64,000 nt of DNA. Origin: Marinifilum_A sediminis. GTDB lineage: Bacteria; Bacteroidota; Bacteroidia; Bacteroidales; Marinifilaceae. Both the position numbers and the translations under genes were made by a program. The stretch covers positions 496,001-560,000 of the forward strand of contig CANMCX010000002.1 of NCBI GenBank assembly GCA_947496465.1, read 5' to 3'. Below are positions 36,910-45,305 of this stretch, one piece after another. The notes beneath the pieces are model-generated. The model was not told where the DNA came from. It saw nothing but the letters and a program-made list of their open reading frames with translations, and searched no databases. Position 1 is the first letter of the stretch. Each line of letters begins with the position of its first letter.

Positions 36910-37030
36910 TCAAAAGTATGACATTTTTTTAAAACTAAAAAATGAAATTTACGATTAGAAATAGCTAGACAAGTTTAAATCCGGAAACAATAAAAAACAT
37001 TAAAAATGTTCCAAGTGCTCTGATTATTCC

Positions 37031-37058
37031 TTTGTATTCCTAAAATTCCGTACTTTTG
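37031..37058 (+). promoter_or_regulatory. Candidate proC promoter
   Basis: TACTTTTG at 37051-37058 fits the TAnnTTTG -7 element. TTTG at 37031-37034 could be the -33 element, although the 16-base gap is shorter than the usual 19-21. It lies about 52 bases before the proC ATG. Confidence 0.5.
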
Positions 37059-37109
37059 CATACCAGTAATCACACCACAAAATTATTTACAACAGAATTT
37101 ATAAAGAAT

Positions 37110-37907
37110 ATGAAAAACGATAAAATTAGTGTCATCGGTTGTGGTAACCTTGGAAAATCAATTGCTAAAGGACTATTAAATCACAATGAATTTTCGTCGA
37201 ACAATGTTATTGCTACCCGACGTAATTTATCATTTATAGAAGATCTAAAAGAAGCTGGCGCTGATATAACCTCTGATAATTTGTATGCGGTTAGCAATTC
37301 TAATATCATATTAATTGCCGTTAAACCTTATAATGTATCCAAAATTATTAATGAAATAAAACCTGTTCTTAAGGAAGACAAGCACATTATTGTATCCTTA
37401 GCCACCGGATTGGGAACAGCAGAAATTTCTGATATGTTGGATAATAAATTTCCCATATATAGAGCAATGCCGAATATTGCTGCAAATATTGGGGAATCGG
37501 TAACCTGCATATGCAGTAAAAATTCCAATCAGGAACAAACAGAGAAAGTCAAATTCATATTTGATGCTGTCGGAGAAAGTTTGATTATTAATGAGGAATT
37601 AATGGAAGCTGCAACCATTCTTGGAGCCTGTGGAATTGCATTTGTCTTTAGGTTTATTCGCGCCATGATTCAAGGTGGAATACAAATTGGTTTTGATGCC
37701 AATACTGCCAAAAAAATTGTATCTCAAACTGTAAAAGGTGCTGCACAAATGCTACAGGAAAACAATGATCATCCCGAATCTGAAATTGATAAAGTTACAA
37801 CACCAAAAGGTTGTACTATAGTTGGGCTAAATGAAATGGAACATCAGGGTTTTTCATCATCCTTAATTAAAGGAATCATCAATTCATTCGAAAAAATTGA
37901 AAAGTAA
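37110..37907 (+). CDS. proC: Pyrroline-5-carboxylate reductase
   Basis: Last step of proline synthesis: reduces pyrroline-5-carboxylate with NAD(P)H. The ATG at 37110 gives MKNDKISVIGCGNLGKSIAKGLL, the N-terminal Rossmann nucleotide fold. The open frame extends to a TTG at 37056 that overlaps the promoter candidate, so that start is rejected. IILIAVKPYNV, FPIYRAMPNIAANIGESVT and the C-terminal TPKGCTIVGLNEMEHQGF (the family TPGGxT-type signature) are present. 265 residues, the normal size. Single gene followed by a terminator. Confidence 0.93.
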   Translation: MKNDKISVIGCGNLGKSIAKGLLNHNEFSSNNVIATRRNLSFIEDLKEAGADITSDNLYAVSNSNIILIAVKPYNVSKIINEIKPVLKEDKHIIVSLATGLGTAEISDMLDNKFPIYRAMPNIAANIGESVTCICSKNSNQEQTEKVKFIFDAVGESLIINEELMEAATILGACGIAFVFRFIRAMIQGGIQIGFDANTAKKIVSQTVKGAAQMLQENNDHPESEIDKVTTPKGCTIVGLNEMEHQGFSSSLIKGIINSFEKIEK

Positions 37908-37914
37908 TAGCCTC

Positions 37915-37947
37915 AAGCCATTCATGAAAAATTGAATGGCTTTTTTA
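37915..37947. terminator. Bidirectional terminator between proC and the protease gene
   Basis: Stem AAGCCATTC/GAATGGCTT, 10-base loop, T run on the plus strand. Its tail overlaps the last codon and stop of the convergent protease gene. Confidence 0.85.
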
Positions 37948-40041
37948 TTTAACCAACAATAACTTTCTTTTCAATATTTCTCCATCTACATTCATCTTTA
38001 GGATATACACTCCTGCATTCAATCCATTGAGATTAAAATTTAAAGAATTACTATATTGAGATATGGTTCCATTTTTCACCTGTGATCCTTTTGTAGAATA
38101 GATAGACCATGTGAAATTTTCAAATACAATTTTACTTAAATCAATCGTAAATTCCCCTTGTGAAGGATTAGGGTAAACTTTTAATTGTTTATTATAAGAA
38201 GTTAATATTTCCTTATTTAAACCAACTTCTCCACATAAACTTTCAGCACTCAAGCTTATTGTATATTTGCCCGAATTCTCATAAATATAAACAGGATTCT
38301 CTTCAATAGAAGTTCCACCATCACCAAAACTCCATGAGTATTTTGATGCGTCGGTGGTCAAATTTACCATACTGACAGTTAACTGTTCCAATTGATAATC
38401 GAAATCCACAATAGGTAAACCTTGTACCACAATATTCTTGACAATACTATCCTTTACTTCTCCTTTACCTACAATCAGTTTTACTTGCTTTATCCCTTTT
38501 GAACTGTAATTTATTGTATGAGGACCGCTAATATTAGCATTTGCTGGTAAGGCACCTTCTCCAAAATCCCAAAAATAAGTATCTGGACTACCATTTGAAA
38601 AATCAGTTAATGTAATCGAAGAAGTACTGCAAATTGTATCTGCTGACATAGAAAAGTTAGCCAACAAACCACCATATGGATCAAAACCGTCCAAGGTTTC
38701 CACTCCTAAACTAAGTGGATCAAGCCAATATTTTAGTTGTTCATTATTACTAGAATAATTTGCCCAACTTGCAGAAAACTTTGCATAATAATCATTTACC
38801 GAAGACTCACAGTTAGCATCTCCACCTGTTAAATCACCAATAACTCTATGATTTTCATCGAACAATGGAGAACCTGAAGAACCTCCTTCGGTTGTTCCGA
38901 ACTCCCAATTAATAATTTGCCAACTTGTATTGTCATCAAAAGTATAGCGCCCATCTGAGTAGGTAGCTGTAACAGGTGAATCATTATCAAAGGATATTTT
39001 TTTTGCATCACCGCTAGGATGATGAATACAATATGTGTAGGCTGGTATTCTTCCTGATCTATCCCATCCTGCATAGTATGGATTGTAAGAAGCTGGAGGT
39101 GAAACCGAAAGCTCTAAAAGCGAAAAATCCAATTTAGATGTTGTTGATCGCAATGTTGCTCCTGAAATAGATTGTGTGCGACTTGCATCATTGCCATTAC
39201 AGATAGAATTCTCGTAATTAAAATAAAAAAGAGCTCCATCCGCTATACTTTGCTCATGCATTACGTGAAAAGCAGTCAATAAATACGGCTTAGCATCCTG
39301 ATTTGTATTGTTCATCAATACTCCTGAGGCTACATAACCAGATCCATTTTGAACGTAACTAATATGACAAACAGATTTTTTTTCTATTTGCCAATCTTCT
39401 CCCTCTTCACAATTAATATCTACATTACAAGATCCTGATGCTTTTGTAGAGGATTCTTTACCTGCTAATAAATTAAAAATATTCTTATAATCGTGAAGAA
39501 CACCAGATATTTCCATTTCAGCTAAATAATCCACATTTACAGGTTCTATATACTGTAAGATAAGATGATCTCCTTTTAATGGAGCTATGGAAAATCGACC
39601 TGATTTCTTATTGTTCTCGTTCGTAAAAGCTCCCAAAAATGTATTCGAAGAATTATTGTAGACAAAAACCTTTCCTCCTACTGGAATGTTAAACTTAGAG
39701 AATTCTAATCCTAATGAATATGCTCCTTCCGAACGAATTGAAAATCTCCAGACTCTCCTTCCATCATCTAAATTATCCCATTTTCCACTATTAGTAATAG
39801 CATATTCAACATCATACTTATAAGCATATTTAGCATGCTTTAAACGGCTATTTTCTTCCTTAGAATCGCCTACCTCAGATTCTATTTCTATTTGAAAAGC
39901 AGGTAACACAACACTCGCTACTTGTGATTTTAACTCATCACGAATAATTGGCTCTCCACCATGCGAGATTTGAGCGTGAAGAGAATAAGAGAGAATGATT
40001 AGACCAATAAACAGCCCGGATCTTAAAAGTTTTATATACAT
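37945..40041 (-). CDS. Secreted trypsin-like serine protease with PKD domains and T9SS C-terminal domain
   Basis: 698 residues. A signal peptide (1-23, ending SLHAQ) and a pro-region come first. The protease domain resembles lysyl endopeptidase-type enzymes: catalytic His in LLTAFHVM (about 259), Asp in KLDFSLLEL (about 305), Ser in TEGGSSGSPLF (about 390), with several cysteines for disulfides. Two PKD-type domains follow (YFWDFGEGALP; YSWSFGDGGTS). The end, LKVYPNPSQGEFTIDL through VYILKMNVDGEILKRKLLLVK, is a type A sorting domain for the type IX secretion system. The enzyme should be released or attached at the cell surface. Target bond preference for Lys is only suggested by family likeness. 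Confidence 0.88.
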   Translation of the reverse strand: MYIKLLRSGLFIGLIILSYSLHAQISHGGEPIIRDELKSQVASVVLPAFQIEIESEVGDSKEENSRLKHAKYAYKYDVEYAITNSGKWDNLDDGRRVWRFSIRSEGAYSLGLEFSKFNIPVGGKVFVYNNSSNTFLGAFTNENNKKSGRFSIAPLKGDHLILQYIEPVNVDYLAEMEISGVLHDYKNIFNLLAGKESSTKASGSCNVDINCEEGEDWQIEKKSVCHISYVQNGSGYVASGVLMNNTNQDAKPYLLTAFHVMHEQSIADGALFYFNYENSICNGNDASRTQSISGATLRSTTSKLDFSLLELSVSPPASYNPYYAGWDRSGRIPAYTYCIHHPSGDAKKISFDNDSPVTATYSDGRYTFDDNTSWQIINWEFGTTEGGSSGSPLFDENHRVIGDLTGGDANCESSVNDYYAKFSASWANYSSNNEQLKYWLDPLSLGVETLDGFDPYGGLLANFSMSADTICSTSSITLTDFSNGSPDTYFWDFGEGALPANANISGPHTINYSSKGIKQVKLIVGKGEVKDSIVKNIVVQGLPIVDFDYQLEQLTVSMVNLTTDASKYSWSFGDGGTSIEENPVYIYENSGKYTISLSAESLCGEVGLNKEILTSYNKQLKVYPNPSQGEFTIDLSKIVFENFTWSIYSTKGSQVKNGTISQYSNSLNFNLNGLNAGVYILKMNVDGEILKRKLLLVK

Positions 40042-40254
40042 GAGAGATTTTTATAACAATATTTTTCAAAAATAACAATAAAGCTCTTAAAGACAATCCG
40101 AACAAGTAACTCTTTAACCTACTTTTATCTTTATCTTATTTATATTTTTTGAAAACTATACATATAGATAGGGTAAGTAAATAATATTACCTTTTTTAAT
40201 CCTAAAAAATTTATCTAAATTTGAATGTAATTTAAGTAAACCTAATTAATTCTA

Positions 40255-40638
40255 ATGAATCAAAAGTCTTTTAATTGGTCCGACAGAACAATACTTATAG
40301 CAGAAGACGTTGAATCTAATTTTCTTTTTCTAGAAGAAGTTATTGGACGTACTGGAGCAAATATTTTATGGGCAACTAATGGACAAAATGCCTTAGACAT
40401 TTTCAATCAAAATAACATTGACTTGATTCTAATGGACATTCAAATGCCACTTATGAATGGATTTGATGCCACCAGAGCAATTAAAAAATTAAATCCGAAG
40501 ATTCCTGTCATTTCTCAAACAGCGTATGCTATGGCTGAAGATAGAGCAAAAAGTATTGCTGCCGGATGTGACGATTACATATCAAAACCCATTTCAAGCC
40601 AGAAATTACTCTCTTTAATTGACAATTATTTGCCTTGA
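40255..40638 (+). CDS. Stand-alone response regulator receiver protein
   Basis: 127 residues, one receiver domain and nothing else. TILIAEDVESN supplies the acidic pair, LILMDIQMP the phospho-accepting Asp, ISQTAYA the Thr and YISKPIS the Lys. The form (AEDVESNFLFLEEVI, MNGFDATRAIK) is that of receivers usually fused to hybrid histidine kinases. Its stop is one base away from the convergent phosphatase stop at 40640. No kinase is in the window. It could take part in the neighbouring phosphatase signalling or be the target of a kinase elsewhere. Confidence 0.88.
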   Translation: MNQKSFNWSDRTILIAEDVESNFLFLEEVIGRTGANILWATNGQNALDIFNQNNIDLILMDIQMPLMNGFDATRAIKKLNPKIPVISQTAYAMAEDRAKSIAAGCDDYISKPISSQKLLSLIDNYLP

Positions 40639-40639
40639 A

Positions 40640-41824
40640 TTAAATAAATGACAAGCTTACATCTTTTAAAAATTTCTCTTCTAGCAAGCTCACAATTTTC
40701 TTTACCACAGTTCTTCTAATTTCCAATTCAATTGGTAAACTTGGATCTTGATGAGCAAAATTAATTCTAGTTCCTGTAATAATTGAAATTTTATCGCTTT
40801 GCAATAAATAGTGAACAATCTGATCAGCTGGTCCATCACCTAAGTCATAGTCGATTGTATATTCATCCAATATTTTAGCTACTTTCCCGATTGTAAGAAT
40901 ACCTTCCGTTACCAAATTAATTCCTTCCATATAGGATGCAGGTGGCAATTCAGGATCGGTAATTTTCATACCTGCAGCAAATTTCAAATTCAATTCTCTA
41001 GCAAGAATTTCCGCAGTAGTACCACCACTTATAATCTTTTTGCCCTTAAAGTGATAAACCCTCATGGCAAGTTCCGAATCCTTATCCTTTTCAAAAGGAG
41101 GACCAGTACAAATCAGTAATTTTCTTGGTTCACGATAATAAATTACTCCAGCACTTGTATCATCTTTTGGCTCATCTTTATCATTACGAGAAGCTCTTTT
41201 CACCAATTGTAAACCTAAATTACGAGCTGAAATATATGGAGTAGACTTAACAATGTTCTTCACATAATCTAGTGCGTTATCATGCCCCCAACCAAAAGGC
41301 AATTCTCTACTTCCCATACCAGATTGCATAATTCCATCGGACCAAAACAACACACGATCCTCTTTACGCGCCGAAAAAGAACAAGTACGCAGCTCTTTTC
41401 CCTGATTTTCTTCACTATCCAAAGTTATGGTTCTCCATCCCGGATCATAGATTTCAGATCCTCGCATCACCACACAACAAGGATTATCGAACTCAATAAT
41501 ACGAGTTGTACCATCAAATTCAATATCAATAATAGTAAATGTTGAATAACTAACCTTACGCACGCTACACACAGGTAAAGTGTTCATGATTATCTCAGCA
41601 ATGGTTTTTACATCCTTGTGTTCTGCCGTAAAATTCATTGCCATAGATGCTGTTAGGGTAGCTAAAACATTAGCTTTAACACCACTTCCCATACCATCAC
41701 TTAAAACAGCAATCGTTCGATTTTCTTCTTTTATTCTTTTCGAAAGAAAAACATCACCACAAATCATTTCACCATGATGAAACAATTGCTGACAATCAAT
41801 ATCTATATGAAATTTTTCTTCCAT
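40640..41824 (-). CDS. SpoIIE/PP2C-type phosphatase with an uncharacterised C-terminal domain (copy 1)
   Basis: 394 residues. The first 225 form a PP2C/SpoIIE-type Ser/Thr phosphatase: metal-binding Asp in MICGDVF (residue 24), LSDGMGSG (43-50), WSDGIMQSGMGS and KDDTSAGV near 220. The remaining 165 residues (LLICTGPPFEK, IISGGTTAEILAREL, LVTEGILTIGKV, DGPADQIVHYLLQSD) form a second domain that I do not recognise. The ATG overlaps the hydrogenase stop by one base (TAATG), so the two proteins are probably made together. Cytoplasmic. It may pass the hydrogenase sensor's signal on by removing phosphate from an unknown protein. A paralogue lies at 44083. Confidence 0.82.
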   Translation of the reverse strand: MEEKFHIDIDCQQLFHHGEMICGDVFLSKRIKEENRTIAVLSDGMGSGVKANVLATLTASMAMNFTAEHKDVKTIAEIIMNTLPVCSVRKVSYSTFTIIDIEFDGTTRIIEFDNPCCVVMRGSEIYDPGWRTITLDSEENQGKELRTCSFSARKEDRVLFWSDGIMQSGMGSRELPFGWGHDNALDYVKNIVKSTPYISARNLGLQLVKRASRNDKDEPKDDTSAGVIYYREPRKLLICTGPPFEKDKDSELAMRVYHFKGKKIISGGTTAEILARELNLKFAAGMKITDPELPPASYMEGINLVTEGILTIGKVAKILDEYTIDYDLGDGPADQIVHYLLQSDKISIITGTRINFAHQDPSLPIELEIRRTVVKKIVSLLEEKFLKDVSLSFI

Positions 41825-43677
41825 TATTTATTTTTTTCGTCCTCTCCCGGAGTATGAGATTTAATAATTGAATTCAGCAATTTTTCAGTCGTAGAAGCAC
41901 TCTCTCCTAATAAAAATGCTATTTGCTGAACAGTCTGAAGATTTTCTTTAATTACAGCTCTTGCTCTTCCAATCACCTCTTCCTTTCTAACCTCAGGAGC
42001 ATATAAATCTCTAATAATACCACCAACAATCTTGTTCTTTTTAATGGTAAATACAGAAACGTTAAACAATCTATTTCCGAAATGAACATCTCTATTTAGG
42101 ATATCTTCACCATTTAAGATAACAGTCGAGAATAATTTATGGAAGGTGATCATTTTTGTTAGATCTGCATCCACCAAACCAGGAATTATTTCATTCAACA
42201 TTCTGGTTTCTTCACCAAGCAAGTCAACAAAACTCTTATTCGATTCTATAATCTTCAAATTCTCATCAACAATTACCACACCCGAAGGAAGTTTTTGCAA
42301 CATTGCTGATACTGTTTCAGATGCCTCCTGAGCTGCTTTTCTCTCCTCATTAGCAATTCGCTCTGATTCCTTTAATGCAGACTCAGTTTTTGATAATTTT
42401 TCATTAGCTGTACCCAATTCTTTTATGAAAGTATTCATATTCTTTATGGTGAAAGATGAACACATTTCATAGTTGGCTAATCCCTGACATTTAGCTATGG
42501 CAAATTCCTTGCACGATTCATAACCACAAGATCCACATCCTAGTTGATCTTCTACCTTTTCCTTTCCCATTTCAACAAGGACTTCTTGAACTTCTTCCTC
42601 GGTTGGAATAGGTAGCGATTGTCCTCTTGATATGAATCCCCTATTTAAATCTAAATCTTTATACTCTTCAATTTCTCTTTGCCATTGTTCTTCATCGAAA
42701 GATTTCAATCTTTTTCGAACGTATCTAATCACTTGCGATCTTCTGGAAAATTTACGTCCTCCTGGCGACGCTCCCGGTCCCATAATACAACCTTCACAGT
42801 AAAATAAATCCAAATGTTGATTTAGGTTGTGTTGAGTTTTAAACTCATTAATAGAACGCAAAAAGTTATTTCGACCTTCGGTACTAATAATTCCTCCATT
42901 AAGCATACTGATGTCAATATCTGCAGCCTGAAACAAACCATGACTAATTGGGAATAATCCACCCAAACGAGCAAATGGAGGGTCAAACTCAGAAAACTCA
43001 ACCGAATTTTCAGATATTTTATACTCTTCAAATAATTTACGAAGTTCTACAAAACTCAAAACTGCATGAATATCTCCATCAGATCCATTAAAAGCTCTAA
43101 TGTCATTTTTACTTGCTACACAAGGTGATAAGGAAACTATTTTTGCATTAACGCCATATTTCTTGCGTACCACTTTTGCCATTGCCACATTAGGAGGTAC
43201 GATAGGTGCCAAATTTTCTACCAAATCAGGATGAAAATTCTCAACATGATTTACCAAGGCTGGACATTTGGTTGAGATATAGTATTTTCCATGAAAGTTA
43301 TCAAATAAGTTTTTATATTTATAGGCTACCAAATCTGCACCAAAAGCCGCTTCCACAACAAAATCGAAGCCCAAAGCTCTAATCATTCCAACAAAATTCC
43401 TATAATCCAATATATCATCAAATTCTCCTGATATACTAGGATCACAGACCGCAACCACTGGATCAATACCACTTAGAAATTGTTTTACCAAATCTTCAGA
43501 TTTGCGATATTCAATAGCGGATTGGGCACAAACCGTAACACAATTACCACATCCAATACATCGGTTTTTTATAATGTTAGCATGGTCATTTTCAATTTTT
43601 ATCGCTTTAGCAGGACATACGCGAATACAAGTATAACTAAGGTTACACTTATCCTTATTAGTTGCAATTAAAGGCAT
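41824..43677 (-). CDS. Sensory-type [FeFe]-hydrogenase with PAS domain (copy 1)
   Basis: 617 residues. Two ferredoxin-type sites at the start, one lacking a ligand (C11, S14, C17, C21), the other complete (CIGCGNCVTVC). The H-cluster domain has Cys138 in STKCPAL, Cys186 in SPCVASK and C294/C297 in YCEGCIMGPG. In catalytic enzymes these read TSCCP, PCxxKxxE and CxxxC, so residue 137 (Lys) replaces the proton-relay Cys and the last pair is closer. Then come a 4Fe-4S motif CGSCGYESCKEF, a coiled-coil stretch and a PAS domain (about 460-560). The group with linked phosphatases is regarded as putatively sensory. H2 sensing is inference. No maturase genes are in the window. Confidence 0.85.
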   Translation of the reverse strand: MPLIATNKDKCNLSYTCIRVCPAKAIKIENDHANIIKNRCIGCGNCVTVCAQSAIEYRKSEDLVKQFLSGIDPVVAVCDPSISGEFDDILDYRNFVGMIRALGFDFVVEAAFGADLVAYKYKNLFDNFHGKYYISTKCPALVNHVENFHPDLVENLAPIVPPNVAMAKVVRKKYGVNAKIVSLSPCVASKNDIRAFNGSDGDIHAVLSFVELRKLFEEYKISENSVEFSEFDPPFARLGGLFPISHGLFQAADIDISMLNGGIISTEGRNNFLRSINEFKTQHNLNQHLDLFYCEGCIMGPGASPGGRKFSRRSQVIRYVRKRLKSFDEEQWQREIEEYKDLDLNRGFISRGQSLPIPTEEEVQEVLVEMGKEKVEDQLGCGSCGYESCKEFAIAKCQGLANYEMCSSFTIKNMNTFIKELGTANEKLSKTESALKESERIANEERKAAQEASETVSAMLQKLPSGVVIVDENLKIIESNKSFVDLLGEETRMLNEIIPGLVDADLTKMITFHKLFSTVILNGEDILNRDVHFGNRLFNVSVFTIKKNKIVGGIIRDLYAPEVRKEEVIGRARAVIKENLQTVQQIAFLLGESASTTEKLLNSIIKSHTPGEDEKNK

Positions 43678-43713
43678 AGAATGGGTTTTTAGGGTTAGAA
43701 ACGAAAACCAGAA

Positions 43714-43965
43714 TTAAACAAGACCGAACACCCCGCTTAATATTTCTATCACTCCATCATGATCAATTTCTTCATAGAGTTCTCCATCGATCTTTAGAAT
43801 TGGTCCTTTAGCACAATTTCCTGTGCAAAGCTCTCCGTGAAAGAAAACCTTATCCTTCAAATTATTTTCCTCAAGAAATGTATTTATTGCTTTTAGGGTC
43901 TTACCATTTCCTCGCGAGAAACAGGAACTTCCTAAACAGATCGTAATTTCAATTTTCTCAGCCAT
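43714..43965 (-). CDS. Thioredoxin-like [2Fe-2S] ferredoxin (NuoE/HydC-like)
   Basis: 83 residues. CLGSSC (Cys10 and Cys15) and CTGNC (Cys47 and Cys51) are the CX4C and CX3C pairs of the thioredoxin-fold [2Fe-2S] family that includes NuoE and small hydrogenase subunits. It lacks the extra helices of full NuoE. The gene is 36 bases upstream of hydrogenase copy 1 on the same strand, so it is the likely electron partner of that sensor. It could also serve both modules. Confidence 0.88.
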   Translation of the reverse strand: MAEKIEITICLGSSCFSRGNGKTLKAINTFLEENNLKDKVFFHGELCTGNCAKGPILKIDGELYEEIDHDGVIEILSGVFGLV

Positions 43966-44082
43966 TTAGTTTCGTGTATTGTTTGAGTAATCAATCCACA
44001 ACACTCATTTTTAATTCTGAACTTGATCAATTCTTATTTGATCTAAATCATCATTTTTTAATGAAATATTGCAGTGCACACG

Positions 44083-45267
44083 TTAAATATAACTAAGATC
44101 TACTTCTTTTAAAAACTTTTCCTCAAGGAGTCCAACTATATTCTTTACAACTGTCCTTCTAATTTCCAATTCAACAGGCAACTTAGGATCTTGATGCGCA
44201 ACATTTATCTTGGTTCCATTGATGATAAAAATTTTATCACTTTCCAAAAGCAATTTTACAATCCTATCGGCGGGACCATTTCTAAGGCTTGTATTTTGAT
44301 TGTAATTCTTCAAAATTCTGTAGACTTTTCCTAAAGTCAAAATTCCTTCCGTTACCAAATCAATACCTTCGATGTAAGAAACTGGTGGTAATTCACTATC
44401 AGAAATATCTAAATCAACCTTAATTGGCTTTTGTAGTTCTCTTGATATGATTCCTGCGGTAGTACCTCCACATACAATTTTACATCCTTCAAATTCACTC
44501 AATTGCTTTACTAACTTAGCATCTTTTGATTTTTCATAAGGAGGTCCTGTACTTATCATTAAGTTTCTTGGCTCACGATAATATAATACAGCGCACGAAG
44601 TGTCATCTTTAGGCTGATTACCATAATTTGCACATGCACGTTCAACAATACCATTACCTAAATGACGTGCAGAAATAAAAGGCTGTTTACGAATTAAAGA
44701 GCTTGCAAATTGATGAACATTATCCATTCCCCATCCAAAAGGCAACCTATGACTTCCCATTCCTGAGTTGGTAACTCCATCGGAACAGAATACAATGCGA
44801 TCCTCTTTTTGTGCTTTAAATCTATAAGAGAATAATATTTTCCCTTTGTTGGCTTCTCCTTCCAAATGCAATTCCTCACATTCAGGTATAAACGATTCCA
44901 ATCCACGCAAAATCAAACAATCAGGATTATCGTAGCAGATAATTCGAGTCTCACCATCACATTCGATCTCTACAATCGTAAAAGTTGAATAACTGGCTTT
45001 ACGTTTGCTACATACAGGCAAAGTTTTCATAATTACCTCAGCAGCTTTTCGGATATCCTTATTCACTTTCATGTAATTCAGAATCATCGATGCAGTTAAG
45101 GTTCCCAATACATTTGCCTTAACTCCACTTCCCAAGCCATCGGAAAGCACAAGTATTGTTCTCCCCTCATCTTTAAGCTTTCGCGACATAAAAACATCAC
45201 CACAAATCGACTGACCATGTTGATTTCTTTGCTGACACTCTACCTCTATGTAAAAATCTTCCTGCAT
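44083..45267 (-). CDS. SpoIIE/PP2C-type phosphatase with an uncharacterised C-terminal domain (copy 2)
   Basis: 394 residues, the same length as copy 1 and alike along its whole length. Metal-site motifs are ICGDVF, LSDGLGSG, CSDGVTNSGMGS and KDDTSCAV. The C-terminal domain keeps LMISTGPPYEK, KIVCGGTTAGIISREL and the strongly conserved end FAHQDP/VAHQDP-like DPKLPVELEIRRTVVKNIVGLLEEKFL. It starts 38 bases after hydrogenase copy 2, without the stop-start overlap of copy 1. Copy 1 and copy 2 are clearly an ancient duplication of the whole pair. Confidence 0.82.
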   Translation of the reverse strand: MQEDFYIEVECQQRNQHGQSICGDVFMSRKLKDEGRTILVLSDGLGSGVKANVLGTLTASMILNYMKVNKDIRKAAEVIMKTLPVCSKRKASYSTFTIVEIECDGETRIICYDNPDCLILRGLESFIPECEELHLEGEANKGKILFSYRFKAQKEDRIVFCSDGVTNSGMGSHRLPFGWGMDNVHQFASSLIRKQPFISARHLGNGIVERACANYGNQPKDDTSCAVLYYREPRNLMISTGPPYEKSKDAKLVKQLSEFEGCKIVCGGTTAGIISRELQKPIKVDLDISDSELPPVSYIEGIDLVTEGILTLGKVYRILKNYNQNTSLRNGPADRIVKLLLESDKIFIINGTKINVAHQDPKLPVELEIRRTVVKNIVGLLEEKFLKEVDLSYI

Positions 45268-45305
45268 TTGCTTTTACTCTAAATCTGCTATATAAGACCC
45301 ATCAA

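Noticed and set aside
37056..37109. Upstream TTG start for proC
   Set aside because: It falls inside the candidate -7 promoter element, and the Rossmann motif begins normally from the ATG at 37110.
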